From: Bog-257 sp963834135
GTDB taxonomy: Bacteria > Acidobacteriota > Terriglobia > Terriglobales > Acidobacteriaceae
DNA: 64,000 nt
Assembly: GCA_963834135.1 (NCBI GenBank)
Contig: CAWIAN010000013.1
Coordinates: 248,001 to 312,000 of the forward strand
Reading direction: 5' to 3'
Below are positions 53,745 through 62,323 of this stretch, piece by piece. A program made the position numbers and the translations under genes. The first letter of the stretch is position 1. The number at the start of each line of letters is the position of its first letter. The notes beneath the pieces were generated by a model that worked only from the letters and a program-made list of their open reading frames with translations, was not told the DNA's origin and searched no databases.

Positions 53745-55231
53745 TACAGAAAATCGGCGACTGGTTCGAACAGCGGCTCAAGATCTGGCCGGTCGTGCGC
53801 GAAACCATGGAGCACCCGGTGCCGCGCAAGTCGGCGAGCTGGTTCTATGTGTTCGGCAGCGCCGCGCTGACAGTCTTCATCATTCAAATTTTCACCGGCA
53901 TCATGCTCGCGCTGATCTATGTGCCCTCCGCCGGAGAAGCCTGGAACAGCCTGCAATATCTGAATCACGGTGTCATGCTGGGATGGTTCCTGCGCGCGGT
54001 CCATGGGTGGGGTTCGAATTTCATGGTCGCCATCGTGCTCATCCACATGGTGCAGGTGGCAATGTTCGGGGCTTACAAATTCCCACGCGAGTTGACATGG
54101 ATTGTCGGCGTGTTCCTCTTGCTGCTAACGCTTGGCATGGCCTTCACCGGGCAGGTGATGCGTTTCGACCAGGACGCCTACTGGGGGTTAGGTATTGGAG
54201 CGTCCATCTGCGGCAGAGTACCGTTCATCGGGGCATGGGTCGTTCATCTACTGCTGGGCGGGCCTATTATTGCCGGCGACACGCTGTCTCGTTTCTTCGC
54301 TTTCCATGTGTTCGTCGTTCCCGGGCTCCTGATCGCGTTCGTTTCCGTGCATCTGTTGATGGTTTTGAAGTTGGGAATCAATGAATGGCCAATGCCGGGA
54401 CGCCTGGTTCGCCGCTCAACTTATGTGAAGGAATATGAAGAGCTGGCGCACAAGGACGGTATGCCGTTTGTGCCCGGTGCGATCTGGAAGGACATGATCT
54501 TTGCGGCGGTCATCATCTTTAGCGTGATGGCGTGCGCGGCATACTTCGGTCCGTTCGGGCCCAGCGGTCAGCCCGATCCGACCATCGTACAGACGGTCCC
54601 CAAGCCGGACTTCTTCTTCCAGTGGCTCTACGCCCTGCTGGCGTTTCTGCCGCCTGCGATGGAAACTCCGGCTCTTCTTATAGGTCCGGTGGTTATTATT
54701 GGCTTCTTGGTCTGCCTGCCCTTCTTTGCCGGCGAGGGCGAGAAGCATTGGTCGCGCCGTCCGATCGCCGTGGTCACTATACTGCTTTCCGCCGTCGCGT
54801 TAGGCACGCTTACGCACCTGGCCAGCTACACGCCCTGGAGCCCGATTATGGATGCGTGGAGCGGCGATCCTGTTCCGGTGCAATACCTGAACGGCAGATC
54901 GCCACTGGAACGAACGGGCGCAGCCGTCTTTCAGGAGAAGCAGTGCCGTAACTGCCATTCCATTGGCGGTTCCGGAGGACTGCGCGGACCCACGCTGGAC
55001 ACGGTTGCCGTTCGTAAAACCCACGCTCAACTGGTTCGCCAGGTTGTGCAGGGCGGCGGTAACATGCCCGCTTATGGCAAGCAGTTGAATGCTGCTGAAG
55101 TCGATGCGCTGGTTTCGTTCCTCGACACTCTTCACCCTGCTAATCAACCCGGGGCTCGCGACGCCGCCCGGCAGATGTCCGACGAGACCGAGCACTTTGC
55201 GGTTGGCACTCCAACTGGTGAAAAGAAGTAG
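53732..55231 (+). CDS. Cytochrome b fused to a C-terminal cytochrome c domain
   Basis: A 499-residue subunit with a cytochrome b core of about 390 residues (eight predicted helices) and a c-type haem domain at about 395-475 (CRNCH at 405-409). Haem b ligands are His91/His105 and His192/His207; the 14-residue spacing of the second pair is the b6-type arrangement. The usual quinol-site PEWY is replaced by PDFF (292-295, KPDFFFQWLYALLAFLP). Such b-c fusions are known from actinobacterial and acidobacterial enzymes. With the Rieske protein it forms a quinol-oxidising complex; menaquinol is plausible but not shown. Its start codon lies inside the Rieske gene. Confidence 0.9.
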   Translation: MPRLIQKIGDWFEQRLKIWPVVRETMEHPVPRKSASWFYVFGSAALTVFIIQIFTGIMLALIYVPSAGEAWNSLQYLNHGVMLGWFLRAVHGWGSNFMVAIVLIHMVQVAMFGAYKFPRELTWIVGVFLLLLTLGMAFTGQVMRFDQDAYWGLGIGASICGRVPFIGAWVVHLLLGGPIIAGDTLSRFFAFHVFVVPGLLIAFVSVHLLMVLKLGINEWPMPGRLVRRSTYVKEYEELAHKDGMPFVPGAIWKDMIFAAVIIFSVMACAAYFGPFGPSGQPDPTIVQTVPKPDFFFQWLYALLAFLPPAMETPALLIGPVVIIGFLVCLPFFAGEGEKHWSRRPIAVVTILLSAVALGTLTHLASYTPWSPIMDAWSGDPVPVQYLNGRSPLERTGAAVFQEKQCRNCHSIGGSGGLRGPTLDTVAVRKTHAQLVRQVVQGGGNMPAYGKQLNAAEVDALVSFLDTLHPANQPGARDAARQMSDETEHFAVGTPTGEKK

Positions 55232-55367
55232 CCATGTTGTACTTCGACCGTCCTATTGTGACCGTGCTCACCTCCGTTCGTGATCGAGATAGCTGACGCC
55301 GGAGGGATTCTACGGCACAGTAACGATAGCGCTCCGCCGACCGTAATCGCGGGCGTAAGGCTTGTCC

Positions 55368-55589
55368 GTGCCATTTCGTCTAGATTATCTGTCTTGTTTT
55401 CTGACCGTTCTTTCGACCCTGCTGGTAGGCCGTCGCATGTGGCAGGGATGGATTATTGCCTCCGCCAACAGCGCCATCCTCTGTCTGATCGGGTTTCGCA
55501 CGGCTCAGCTGGGCTTCATTCCCGCCAACGTTTTTTGCCTCGCCATCTACGGCTACAACATCGCAAAATGGCGCGCTCCGCGGACATAG
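55368..55589 (+). CDS. Small membrane protein, PnuC-like fragment
   Basis: A 73-residue protein with two to three membrane segments. The GTG at 55368 is favoured over a TTG two codons upstream because TAAGG lies seven bases before it. The sequence MPFRLDYLSCFLTVLSTLLV, GRRMWQGWIIASANSAIL and FIPANVFCLAIYGYNIAKWR has the W-x-GW and YN-x-x-xW features of a PnuC-type nicotinamide riboside transporter pair of helices, but it is far too short for one (about 200). It may be a small relative with unknown function. It follows the cytochrome gene by 136 bases. Confidence 0.55.
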   Translation: MPFRLDYLSCFLTVLSTLLVGRRMWQGWIIASANSAILCLIGFRTAQLGFIPANVFCLAIYGYNIAKWRAPRT

Positions 55590-55727
55590 CTGCCGTAGGA
55601 GTCTGTAATTTCAAACCCGGTGCTTGCGTTTCAGCGGACGCGCGAGTCACGCCGCTTTCGTCTAAGATTGAGGTTGCAGAGTATCGTCGTTCATCGACGC
55701 TATACATAGATCCTGAGGTGACGGGAA

Positions 55728-55979
55728 ATGGCAGAACCAAGCTATGAAGAGCTAAAAGCGAAGCTAGCTGATCTGGAGAAGCAGGTTCAGGGACGCAAGC
55801 GGGGCGCGCTGGATTTCAAGGTTAGCGAGAAAGGCGGGGTTAGCGTTTACGGGCTGGGACGCTTTCCGGTGACTCTTTACTACGAACAATGGATCCGGTT
55901 ACTGGATCAGGCTGAGCCGATTCGAGCGTTTCTGGAAGAGAACAAGAGTCATCTCAAGATCAAGAACGCGGAAGGCTGA
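55728..55979 (+). CDS. Small conserved protein with N-terminal coiled coil, unknown function
   Basis: An 83-residue cytoplasmic protein. GAGGTGA lies six bases before the ATG. Residues 3-25 (PSYEELKAKLADLEKQVQGR) form a short coiled coil. The rest (ALDFKVSEKGGVSVYGLGRF, PVTLYYEQWIRLLDQ) has a compact basic and aromatic pattern that I recall as a widespread small protein of unknown role in soil bacteria. No partner is evident; the neighbours are a membrane ORF and a TPR gene on the opposite strand. Confidence 0.6.
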   Translation: MAEPSYEELKAKLADLEKQVQGRKRGALDFKVSEKGGVSVYGLGRFPVTLYYEQWIRLLDQAEPIRAFLEENKSHLKIKNAEG

Positions 55980-56056
55980 TGGCATCCGGGGCCGCGGAGT
56001 TCTGGCGTGATCCGCTGTAGAAACGGGGGTCAGGTCGAGGAGCGTTGCATCTCTGG

Positions 56057-57076
56057 CTATTGCGCGTTGCTCTGCCGCGCATCTTGCATTTTGGCCATAT
56101 CTGCTCGCACTTGATCTGCGCGCGGACCTTTAGGCTCCTCTTGCAGAAAATCCTGAAATTGGGCGAGCGCCTGTTGCTGCTGATTTTCCTGCTGGTAGCA
56201 GCGCGCCGCGATGTAATGCAGAAACGAAGAGTGCTCGCGCCCTGACGAGTGCGCTTGCACGGCGTTGTTAATGGCTGCGTCGAAGTGGCGATTCATGAAT
56301 TCGGCAAAAGACAGCAGCGTCACGATCTCTACGTCGTTAGGGTCGGAGCTGGCTGCCCTCTGCAAGAGCGTTTCGGCCTCGAGTGGATTTTTTTGGCGCA
56401 AGCACAGCTTGCCGTAATTCAACAGCGCCGGCGCGAAATGCCCATCCAGACTTACCGCCTTTTGCAGCGCTTCCTCCTCGTGCGGAATGTCGTTCATCTT
56501 GTCATAAAGGACTCCCATATTGTTATAAGCAGTGGCGTATTCGGGCGAGATCGTTACGGCCTTGTTCAAGTGCTCTAAGGCTTTCTTCCAGTTGTGCAAC
56601 GCCATTTCTTCGTTGGCCTTGTCGACCTCCTTGCGGGCTTTCGGGGAGACATTCAAGTCCGAGACGGAGACCGTGGAGGACTTCGCCGAGAGCGGTTTTG
56701 GGCCGGACTCTTCCAGCTTATTTACGACAACGTACTGCGCCTGGGAAAGCTTCCGCTCATCGACCTCAAAGGTATCGCTGTCCTTAGGTTGAATGCCATC
56801 GCCACTGATTTGCACGTGGTAGTCGCCCACGGGTACGCCAAGAAACTGTGCTTCGCCAAGATCGTTCGTATAGGTCGTGCTCACCACACTGTTGCTCGAT
56901 CCCTCCATCAGACGAACCAGGAGATACGGCCCGGCGCTCCGATCGTTGCTTAAGACAACGTGAATATGAACATTGCCGACACTCGTAACGCCGCCCATAC
57001 CGCCTCTAAGCTGAGCTTGTCCGGTGGTGACGAGGAACGAAATCAGGAAGGGAGCGAAATAACGGAGGTGCTGCAT
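56057..57076 (-). CDS. Secreted TPR protein with N-terminal beta domain
   Basis: A 339-residue exported protein. The start at 57076 has GGGAG six bases upstream; an ATG seven codons earlier has none. The signal peptide MQHLRYFAPFLISFLVTTGQ is cut near AQA or AQL. Residues 35-120 form a beta-rich domain with a carboxypeptidase-regulatory-like pattern (TNDLGEAQFLGVPVGDYHV). Residues 150-330 carry five TPR-like repeats (ALEHLNKAVTISPEYATAYN, LEAETLLQRAASSDPNDVEI). Lipobox absent, so it is probably periplasmic. Such proteins often scaffold outer-membrane or cell-wall complexes; the partner is unknown. Confidence 0.75.
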   Translation of the reverse strand: MQHLRYFAPFLISFLVTTGQAQLRGGMGGVTSVGNVHIHVVLSNDRSAGPYLLVRLMEGSSNSVVSTTYTNDLGEAQFLGVPVGDYHVQISGDGIQPKDSDTFEVDERKLSQAQYVVVNKLEESGPKPLSAKSSTVSVSDLNVSPKARKEVDKANEEMALHNWKKALEHLNKAVTISPEYATAYNNMGVLYDKMNDIPHEEEALQKAVSLDGHFAPALLNYGKLCLRQKNPLEAETLLQRAASSDPNDVEIVTLLSFAEFMNRHFDAAINNAVQAHSSGREHSSFLHYIAARCYQQENQQQQALAQFQDFLQEEPKGPRADQVRADMAKMQDARQSNAQ

Positions 57077-57442
57077 ACTAATCTCCCGGGATGGCATTCA
57101 GTGAATCCGATCCCCGCGAGTCGAGGGCAGGGTCACCCAAAATAGAGCTGCGAAACCTGCCCGGAGCTGAACGGCCGATGGCCCGGAGAAAACGAACTCG
57201 GAAAGCACTTCCGGGTTTCGCCGACCTAAGTGGGGCGATTCTATACCCGAAGTAGGTACGGTGACGCCTAAACTTTTGTCAAATTTTCGTCGCGGTAGTC
57301 TGACGGGTGAGGTCAGGGACAGGGTACTCGGATAAGCGTGTGTGACACGGGTTTTTTGGAGGAAGAACAACGCCCCGGGAGTTCCGGGGCGCTGCATCAT
57401 TGGGGAATCCTGCTTTACACGTACCGAAGGCAGCAGAAGGCT
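57077..57442. other. Intergenic region with a terminator, otherwise empty
   Basis: About 366 bases between the TPR gene and the Cys-rich gene. It holds the terminator at 57361-57391. I see no promoter with good -35 and -10 boxes for the TPR gene and no ORF with support. Confidence 0.5.
57361..57391 (-). terminator. Probable terminator of the Cys-rich protein gene
   Basis: Perfect 8-bp stem CGCCCCGG (57371-57378) / CCGGGGCG (57384-57391) with a 5-base loop. On the minus strand it is followed by TTGTTCTTCC, a T-rich though interrupted tail. It lies about 50 bases after the stop codon. Confidence 0.7.
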
Positions 57443-57820
57443 TTATGCGCCGCTTTGTGGTCGCGGGCACATCTTTCCGCCGCCACAGCAACTCTTCCCG
57501 TCCTTGCTGGACGCCAGGGCGCACTTGCCATCGGAGCAGCAAGCCATCTTGCCGCTGGAATCCTTGGACATCATGGCGCAGGCCTTGCCATCCTTGCCTT
57601 GGCAACAGCTGTCGCCCTTGCAGCACGCCGCGCCCTTGGCGCAGCAGGTAGCACCTTTGCCGCAGCAAGCCATCGTGGCATCTGCTTTGGCATGGTCGCA
57701 ACAGGCGCAAGACTTGGCATTATTGTCGGCCGGGACGGGAGTGGTCTGCGGAGTGCTCTGGGCCATCAGAGCCAGAGCTATTAGTAGAGTGCTAGCAAGT
57801 ATGAGAGCTTTCGATTTCAT
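57443..57820 (-). CDS. Cys-rich secreted protein, probable metal binder
   Basis: A 125-residue exported protein with signal peptide MKSKALILASTLLIALALMA cut after AQS. The mature part has about 20 Cys, mostly in CC pairs (CACC, ACCGKG, TCCAKG, ACCKGD, SCCQGK, ACCSDG, SCCGGG), spaced 5-8 residues apart with Lys, Gly and Asp between. No such regular pattern is known for a fold other than metallothionein-like or disulfide-rich proteins. GAGGA lies four bases before the ATG. It is next to a second Cys/His-rich secreted gene, suggesting heavy-metal (copper, zinc, silver) sequestration in the periplasm. Metal and role are inference. Confidence 0.65.
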   Translation of the reverse strand: MKSKALILASTLLIALALMAQSTPQTTPVPADNNAKSCACCDHAKADATMACCGKGATCCAKGAACCKGDSCCQGKDGKACAMMSKDSSGKMACCSDGKCALASSKDGKSCCGGGKMCPRPQSGA

Positions 57821-57844
57821 AGTTTCCTCAGGATCTTTGACTGG

Positions 57845-57887
57845 GCGAACAATCGTTCGCGATTTCTGTCGTGCGCAATAGGCCTAT
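57845..57887 (-). promoter_or_regulatory. Palindromic sites upstream of the Cys-rich gene
   Basis: Two perfect inverted repeats lie 24 to 66 bases before the start: GCGAAC-aatc-GTTCGC (57845-57860) and ATAGGCCTAT (57878-57887). They overlap the expected promoter region and could bind a metal-responsive regulator. The -35 and -10 boxes themselves are poor. Confidence 0.35.
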
Positions 57888-57925
57888 ATGGCTTCGCGCT
57901 ACCCTGTACGAAGAGCGTCGCTGAT

Positions 57926-58369
57926 CTAGATTCTGAGGACGGTTTTCAGGTCGAAGACGGCTTTGGTAAACGGAGCAGTGGTTACGACTCGAAGTTCAAA
58001 CGTCGTGGCCGACGGAACAGCGCTTTCCTCAACAGAGTTCCGGACACCGTCTACAGATGGTCGGCCACCACTCGCCAGAAACGTGAAACCGCGAGCAGGC
58101 TGACGCCGTACCGTGCAGCAATCCTGGTGACATGACGTACCAATCGTGACGCCAGACGGCTCAGGCTGGGAGGATGTCGTGCGCAGTTGCTGGGGGCAGC
58201 AATGATGCGAGTTGAGCTGCATGCTGTGGGCCGCCGCATGCGACATTCCGTGACAGGCGTGCCCATACGCAGAGGAAGGATTCATCGCCGGCACAGCTTC
58301 CGCCCAGAGCATCAGGGCAAGAGCCAGACCTAGCGAAACGCTTCTTCGTGGCTGCCGCGTGCTTTCCAT
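57926..58369 (-). CDS. Secreted His/Cys-containing protein, possible metal-response protein
   Basis: A 147-residue protein with a signal peptide (SVSLGLALALMLWAEAVPAM, residues 10-29). The mature part carries HACHGMSHAAAHSM and SHHCCPQQL, then SCHQDCC, giving six Cys and several His in the first 60 mature residues; the rest has no Cys. The pattern recalls small proteins in copper-resistance loci that I have seen annotated only as hypothetical. AGGAG lies about 19 bases before the ATG, rather far, and a short out-of-frame ORF overlaps this leader. The neighbouring Cys-rich gene supports a shared metal role. Confidence 0.5.
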   Translation of the reverse strand: MESTRQPRRSVSLGLALALMLWAEAVPAMNPSSAYGHACHGMSHAAAHSMQLNSHHCCPQQLRTTSSQPEPSGVTIGTSCHQDCCTVRRQPARGFTFLASGGRPSVDGVRNSVEESAVPSATTFELRVVTTAPFTKAVFDLKTVLRI

Positions 58370-58526
58370 CCTGTGAACATTGTTTCTCCTGGCCTTGGTA
58401 AAAGTCTGTGATTTCCGTCACTCGTAGCTTTGCGCAGAAAAGAGCACTGAGAGTGCACCCGGCGCCTGAAAAATCGCGGGATTCCTTGACGGCAATTGAC
58501 AGGGGATGAAGAAAATTCGATCCAGG

Positions 58527-59969
58527 TTAGCTTGCCGGAGCAGTCATCTGGGAATGGCTCCCGGTTTTAACGAATGCTTCTGTCTCCCGCAGAATCTGTG
58601 ACACGAGTTCTGGGGAAGCAGCTTCGGAGTAAATTCGCAGCAGAGGCTCGGTACCCGATGCGCGCACCAACACCCATGCTTGGGCGCCGTTTCCATTCGT
58701 CGGGGCATCGAGGAAGAACTTGACTCCATCCAGTGTCTCGACTTTCTCGACATGAAAACTGCCAATGGTTGCAGGCTTTTCACTGGCGCGGCGCATTGCG
58801 TCCTCTTTCACCTCATTGCTGAGATGAAGATCGATACGGCCGTAATGATGCTCCCCGTATTCCTGCTGGAGATCGCGCACCAGTTGGCCAAGCGGCTTGC
58901 CTTCTTCGGCCATGATGTTGGCCAGGAGAAGCGAGTTCAGTATGCCGTCGCGCTCGGGCAGATGACGGCGAATGCCGATTCCTCCCGACTCTTCGCCGCC
59001 TATCAGGATGTCGCGCTCCAGCATCAGGTCACAGATGTATTTGAAGCCGATGCCGCACTCGTGCAGCTTCCGGCCGTACCTGGCTGCGATGCGGTCGAGC
59101 ATGCGCGTGGTGTTGAAAGCACGCACCACTTCACCGGGCCACTGTTTGCGCTTCAGCAGCCATTCGAGGATGACCGAGTAACACTTGTGCGAATCCACAA
59201 AGCTGCCGTCTTCTGCTACGGCGCCCAGACGGTCAGCATCGCCATCGGTAGCGAGACCAGCGTGACAGTCTTCGTGCACCACGGTCTGCTGCAACATGGC
59301 GATGTGCGGCTGAATCGGTTCGGGATTAATTCCGGGGAACAGCGGATTCAGTTCTCCGCGAATCTCGAGGTGATTGATACCGTATTCGCTGAAGATTCCT
59401 GCCAGCACGCCACGCCCCGCGCCATACATGACGTCGATAGCGAATTTGAAATTGGCTTTCTTGATCGCCTCCAGGTCGACGAAGGCTTTGATGGCAGAGA
59501 CGTATGGCGTCTTGAAGTCCGTAATGGTTACACTGCCGCCCGTGCGCTCCAGCCGCGGTGAATCCAACTCGCCCTCGATCGAGCGCATGATGGCCGGCGT
59601 TCCCGATCCACCGTAACTGGCCTTGTATTTCACTCCATTCCAGTTGAACGGGTTATGGCTGGACGTGATCATCACTCCGCCGGCGGCGCCGAGATTCTTA
59701 ACCGCGTAGGACAGCGCGGGCGTAGGGGTGTAATCGTCCGACAGTTTTACCGCGATGCCGGCCCCGGCAAGCACTTCGCAGATAATCTCCGCGGCTTGCT
59801 TTGAAACGAAGCGTGTGTCGTAACCGACAACCAGGCCTTTGCTGACGTCCTCGTTCTTATGGACGTAAATCGCCATCGCGTTGCCGACGCGCCGGACATT
59901 GTCGAAGGTGAAGTCGTCGGCGATGATGCCTCGCCAGCCGTCGGTGCCGAACTTGATTTGTGTGCTCAT
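58527..59969 (-). CDS. Alpha-D-phosphohexomutase (phosphomannomutase/phosphoglucomutase)
   Basis: A 480-residue enzyme moving phosphate between C1 and C6 of a hexose. The family motifs are all present: FGTDGWRGIIADDFT at 7-21, the phosphoserine loop ITSSHNPFNWNG near 101, the metal site DGDADR near 244, the sugar-binding GGEESGG near 322 and the phosphate-binding RASGTEPLLR near 446. Specificity between glucose and mannose cannot be read from these motifs, but the next two genes are manC and manA, so mannose-6-phosphate to mannose-1-phosphate is the likely job. Confidence 0.9.
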   Translation of the reverse strand: MSTQIKFGTDGWRGIIADDFTFDNVRRVGNAMAIYVHKNEDVSKGLVVGYDTRFVSKQAAEIICEVLAGAGIAVKLSDDYTPTPALSYAVKNLGAAGGVMITSSHNPFNWNGVKYKASYGGSGTPAIMRSIEGELDSPRLERTGGSVTITDFKTPYVSAIKAFVDLEAIKKANFKFAIDVMYGAGRGVLAGIFSEYGINHLEIRGELNPLFPGINPEPIQPHIAMLQQTVVHEDCHAGLATDGDADRLGAVAEDGSFVDSHKCYSVILEWLLKRKQWPGEVVRAFNTTRMLDRIAARYGRKLHECGIGFKYICDLMLERDILIGGEESGGIGIRRHLPERDGILNSLLLANIMAEEGKPLGQLVRDLQQEYGEHHYGRIDLHLSNEVKEDAMRRASEKPATIGSFHVEKVETLDGVKFFLDAPTNGNGAQAWVLVRASGTEPLLRIYSEAASPELVSQILRETEAFVKTGSHSQMTAPAS

Positions 59970-60026
59970 GTGCGTTTCGGAGGTTAACTTCTCCTAGTGG
60001 CTAATCGCCAGCCGGGACTTGCTGCC

Positions 60027-61139
60027 TTACACTAGCCGCTTCATCTTCTTTTCGTCCAAATACTTCACTATCTTGCCGACATCCTGCGAGTGTTCACGCG
60101 TCGTGATCAGCAACGCATCGCCGGTTTCCACCACTATCAGATTGTCAACACCGACAGCCGCGACAAACTTGCCTCGTGAATCGATGAAGTTTCCGGTCGC
60201 GTTCAACGTGAAGCTCTGGTTAGCCAGGATTACGTTCGCGCCATCCTCGGTGCCGGAGCTGCGATGCTCGTAGAGCGCCGTCCACGATCCCAGATCATTC
60301 CAACCGAAGCTCGCAGGTATGCAATAGATGCCCGACTTGGCTTCGCCCTTGGCCGACCGTGGTTCGAGAACCGCATAGTCGATGCTGATGTTTTCACATT
60401 TTGGGTATAGTTTGGCAAAGGTCGTCTCAAACTTGCGGGTGCCATAGCTGGCCGCAATCTCTCGCAGGAGAGGCGCAGTCTTCGGCAGATGCTCGGTCAA
60501 TGCGTCGGCCAAAGTTCGCGCGCCCCAGATGAACATCCCGCTGTTCCAAAAGAAATTGCCAGCCTTAATGAATTGGTCAGCGACCTCGGCGTTTGGCTTC
60601 TCGGTGAAGCGCTTTACTCGAAGCAGGCCCGTTTGCGCTTGGCTGCCCGCTTCAATGTAGCCGTACCCAGTTTCCGCTCGGGTGGGCTTGATGCCGATGA
60701 CAACGATGTTCGCGCCCTGCGCAGCGATCTCGGCAGCACGGCTGATATCTTCGCGAAAATGCTTTTCGTCGAGGATCACATGATCGGAGGGAAACAATCC
60801 AAGCACCGCCTCAGGATCTAACCTTGCCAGTAAGAATGCCGCGAGGCCAATTGCCGGAGCGGTGTTCCTGCCGATGGGCTCAGCAACAATCTGCTTCTTC
60901 TCCAATTTTTTCAGCTGACGGAGAATAGGGTTGCGCAGGTCCTCGTTGGTGATAACCCAGAAATTCTTGTTCCTGGCGAGCGGCTGCAGGCGCTCGACCG
61001 TCTCCTGAATCATGCTTTTCTTGCTGTTAAGAGGCAGCAGTTGCTTGGCCATGCGCTTACGGCTCAACGGCCAGAATCGGGTGCCTCGACCACCTGCGAG
61101 AATGACTGGATAAAAGTTGAATTTAGCTGAGTTGGACAC
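60027..61139 (-). CDS. manC: Mannose-1-phosphate guanylyltransferase
   Basis: A 370-residue enzyme making GDP-mannose from mannose-1-phosphate and GTP. The start is GTG with AAGGA seven bases upstream. The nucleotide-binding motif VILAGGRGTRFWPLSRKRMA (12-31) and AKQLLPL (31-37) are typical, with FPSDHVILD near 115 and FTEKPNAEVADQFI near 177. The isomerase domain found in bifunctional ManC/AlgA (about 470 residues) is absent; a separate manA gene lies upstream in the operon, so the split form is used. Confidence 0.93.
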   Translation of the reverse strand: MSNSAKFNFYPVILAGGRGTRFWPLSRKRMAKQLLPLNSKKSMIQETVERLQPLARNKNFWVITNEDLRNPILRQLKKLEKKQIVAEPIGRNTAPAIGLAAFLLARLDPEAVLGLFPSDHVILDEKHFREDISRAAEIAAQGANIVVIGIKPTRAETGYGYIEAGSQAQTGLLRVKRFTEKPNAEVADQFIKAGNFFWNSGMFIWGARTLADALTEHLPKTAPLLREIAASYGTRKFETTFAKLYPKCENISIDYAVLEPRSAKGEAKSGIYCIPASFGWNDLGSWTALYEHRSSGTEDGANVILANQSFTLNATGNFIDSRGKFVAAVGVDNLIVVETGDALLITTREHSQDVGKIVKYLDEKKMKRLV

Positions 61140-61327
61140 CTGATTCCTTGTAGTTCACCGCAAAGGTACGGAGTGCACGGCGGTTTCTCAAACTCTAAAT
61201 TGTATCAACAGGAGATGAATAAGCCAGGGAGCCGGTTCGTGCTGCTGTTAGTTGCTGGGCGGAAATTGTGGATGATGAAATATCTCCGCGACCCTCCTAG
61301 AGACGAAGCCCCAAGCGTCCCGAGGAA

Positions 61328-62320
61328 TTAGGTCAGCACCGTATCAGGCTCGCCCAGGACATTGTCAGACCCAGGAAGGCTCATGCGCATCAACTCAAGT
61401 TCCCACTGCGGACGGATGGTGTATTCAGTCACGCATGCAGGAACCACGACCGCTTCTCCACTGCCGAAGCTGATCGGCTCCATCCCTGGCGATTCCACCA
61501 CGCCTGAGCCGTTCGCCGCCACCAGGATGGTGGGAGAATGGGGCTCGATACTCTGCACTTGAAGCGCATTGTTTGCCCGACCACGCAGCGCAAACTTCTC
61601 AACCTGAAAAAACGGAGAGGAAACTAGCATGTCATAACCGCGGACGCCAGCCTCATGAGCCACCTTGCCGGCGTTCGTATGGAGCTTGACGGCCTCCAGG
61701 CCTTTCTCGATGTGCAGCTCTCGCGGTCGTCCGTAGTCGTAGAGCCGGTACGTGATGTCCGACGTTTGCTGTGTTTCGATCAGGATCATGCCGCCGCCGA
61801 TGGTGTGCACCGTCCCGGCGGCAACGTAGAGCATGTCATCGGCAAACACATCCACCCAGTTCAGCAGCTCTTCGGCTCGAGTTTCTTCGATGGCTTGGCG
61901 GAACTCTTCCAGCGTGACCCCGGGCTTTAACCCGAGAGCGACCTGTGCTCCCGGCTCGGCGCGCAGCACATACCAGCACTCCGTTTTGCCGCAAGGCTGG
62001 CCATACTTCTGCGCTCCCGCATCGTCCGGATGCACTTGCACCGACAACTTGTCGCCGGGAAAGAGAAACTTGATAAGAAGAGGGAAGCGGTCTTCGAAGT
62101 AGGACAGCGATCCCACCAGATCTCGTCGATACTTTTTCGCCAGATCGCCGATGCTCTGACCCGCCAGCGGGCCGTTGGCCACGCGATTATCTTCCCAGGT
62201 CAGCCAGCTTTCGCCGATTGGCTCTTTGACGACCTTGGTGTAAACGGGACGCAGATCGCGTACCCCCCAAGGCCGCTCGTCAAAAATGGGGATCACAAGA
62301 AGTGGATACAATGGCGACAT
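61328..62320 (-). CDS. manA: Mannose-6-phosphate isomerase, type I
   Basis: A 330-residue cupin-fold zinc enzyme converting fructose-6-phosphate to mannose-6-phosphate. Zn ligands are in SVQVHPDD (near 93), KTECWYVL (near 111) and AGTVHTIGGG (near 167). It matches the shorter bacillus-type of the family. It follows the aminotransferase by 3 bases and is followed after 188 bases by manC, giving with the phosphohexomutase a full route from fructose-6-phosphate to GDP-mannose. Confidence 0.93.
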   Translation of the reverse strand: MSPLYPLLVIPIFDERPWGVRDLRPVYTKVVKEPIGESWLTWEDNRVANGPLAGQSIGDLAKKYRRDLVGSLSYFEDRFPLLIKFLFPGDKLSVQVHPDDAGAQKYGQPCGKTECWYVLRAEPGAQVALGLKPGVTLEEFRQAIEETRAEELLNWVDVFADDMLYVAAGTVHTIGGGMILIETQQTSDITYRLYDYGRPRELHIEKGLEAVKLHTNAGKVAHEAGVRGYDMLVSSPFFQVEKFALRGRANNALQVQSIEPHSPTILVAANGSGVVESPGMEPISFGSGEAVVVPACVTEYTIRPQWELELMRMSLPGSDNVLGEPDTVLT

Positions 62321-62323
62321 CGC

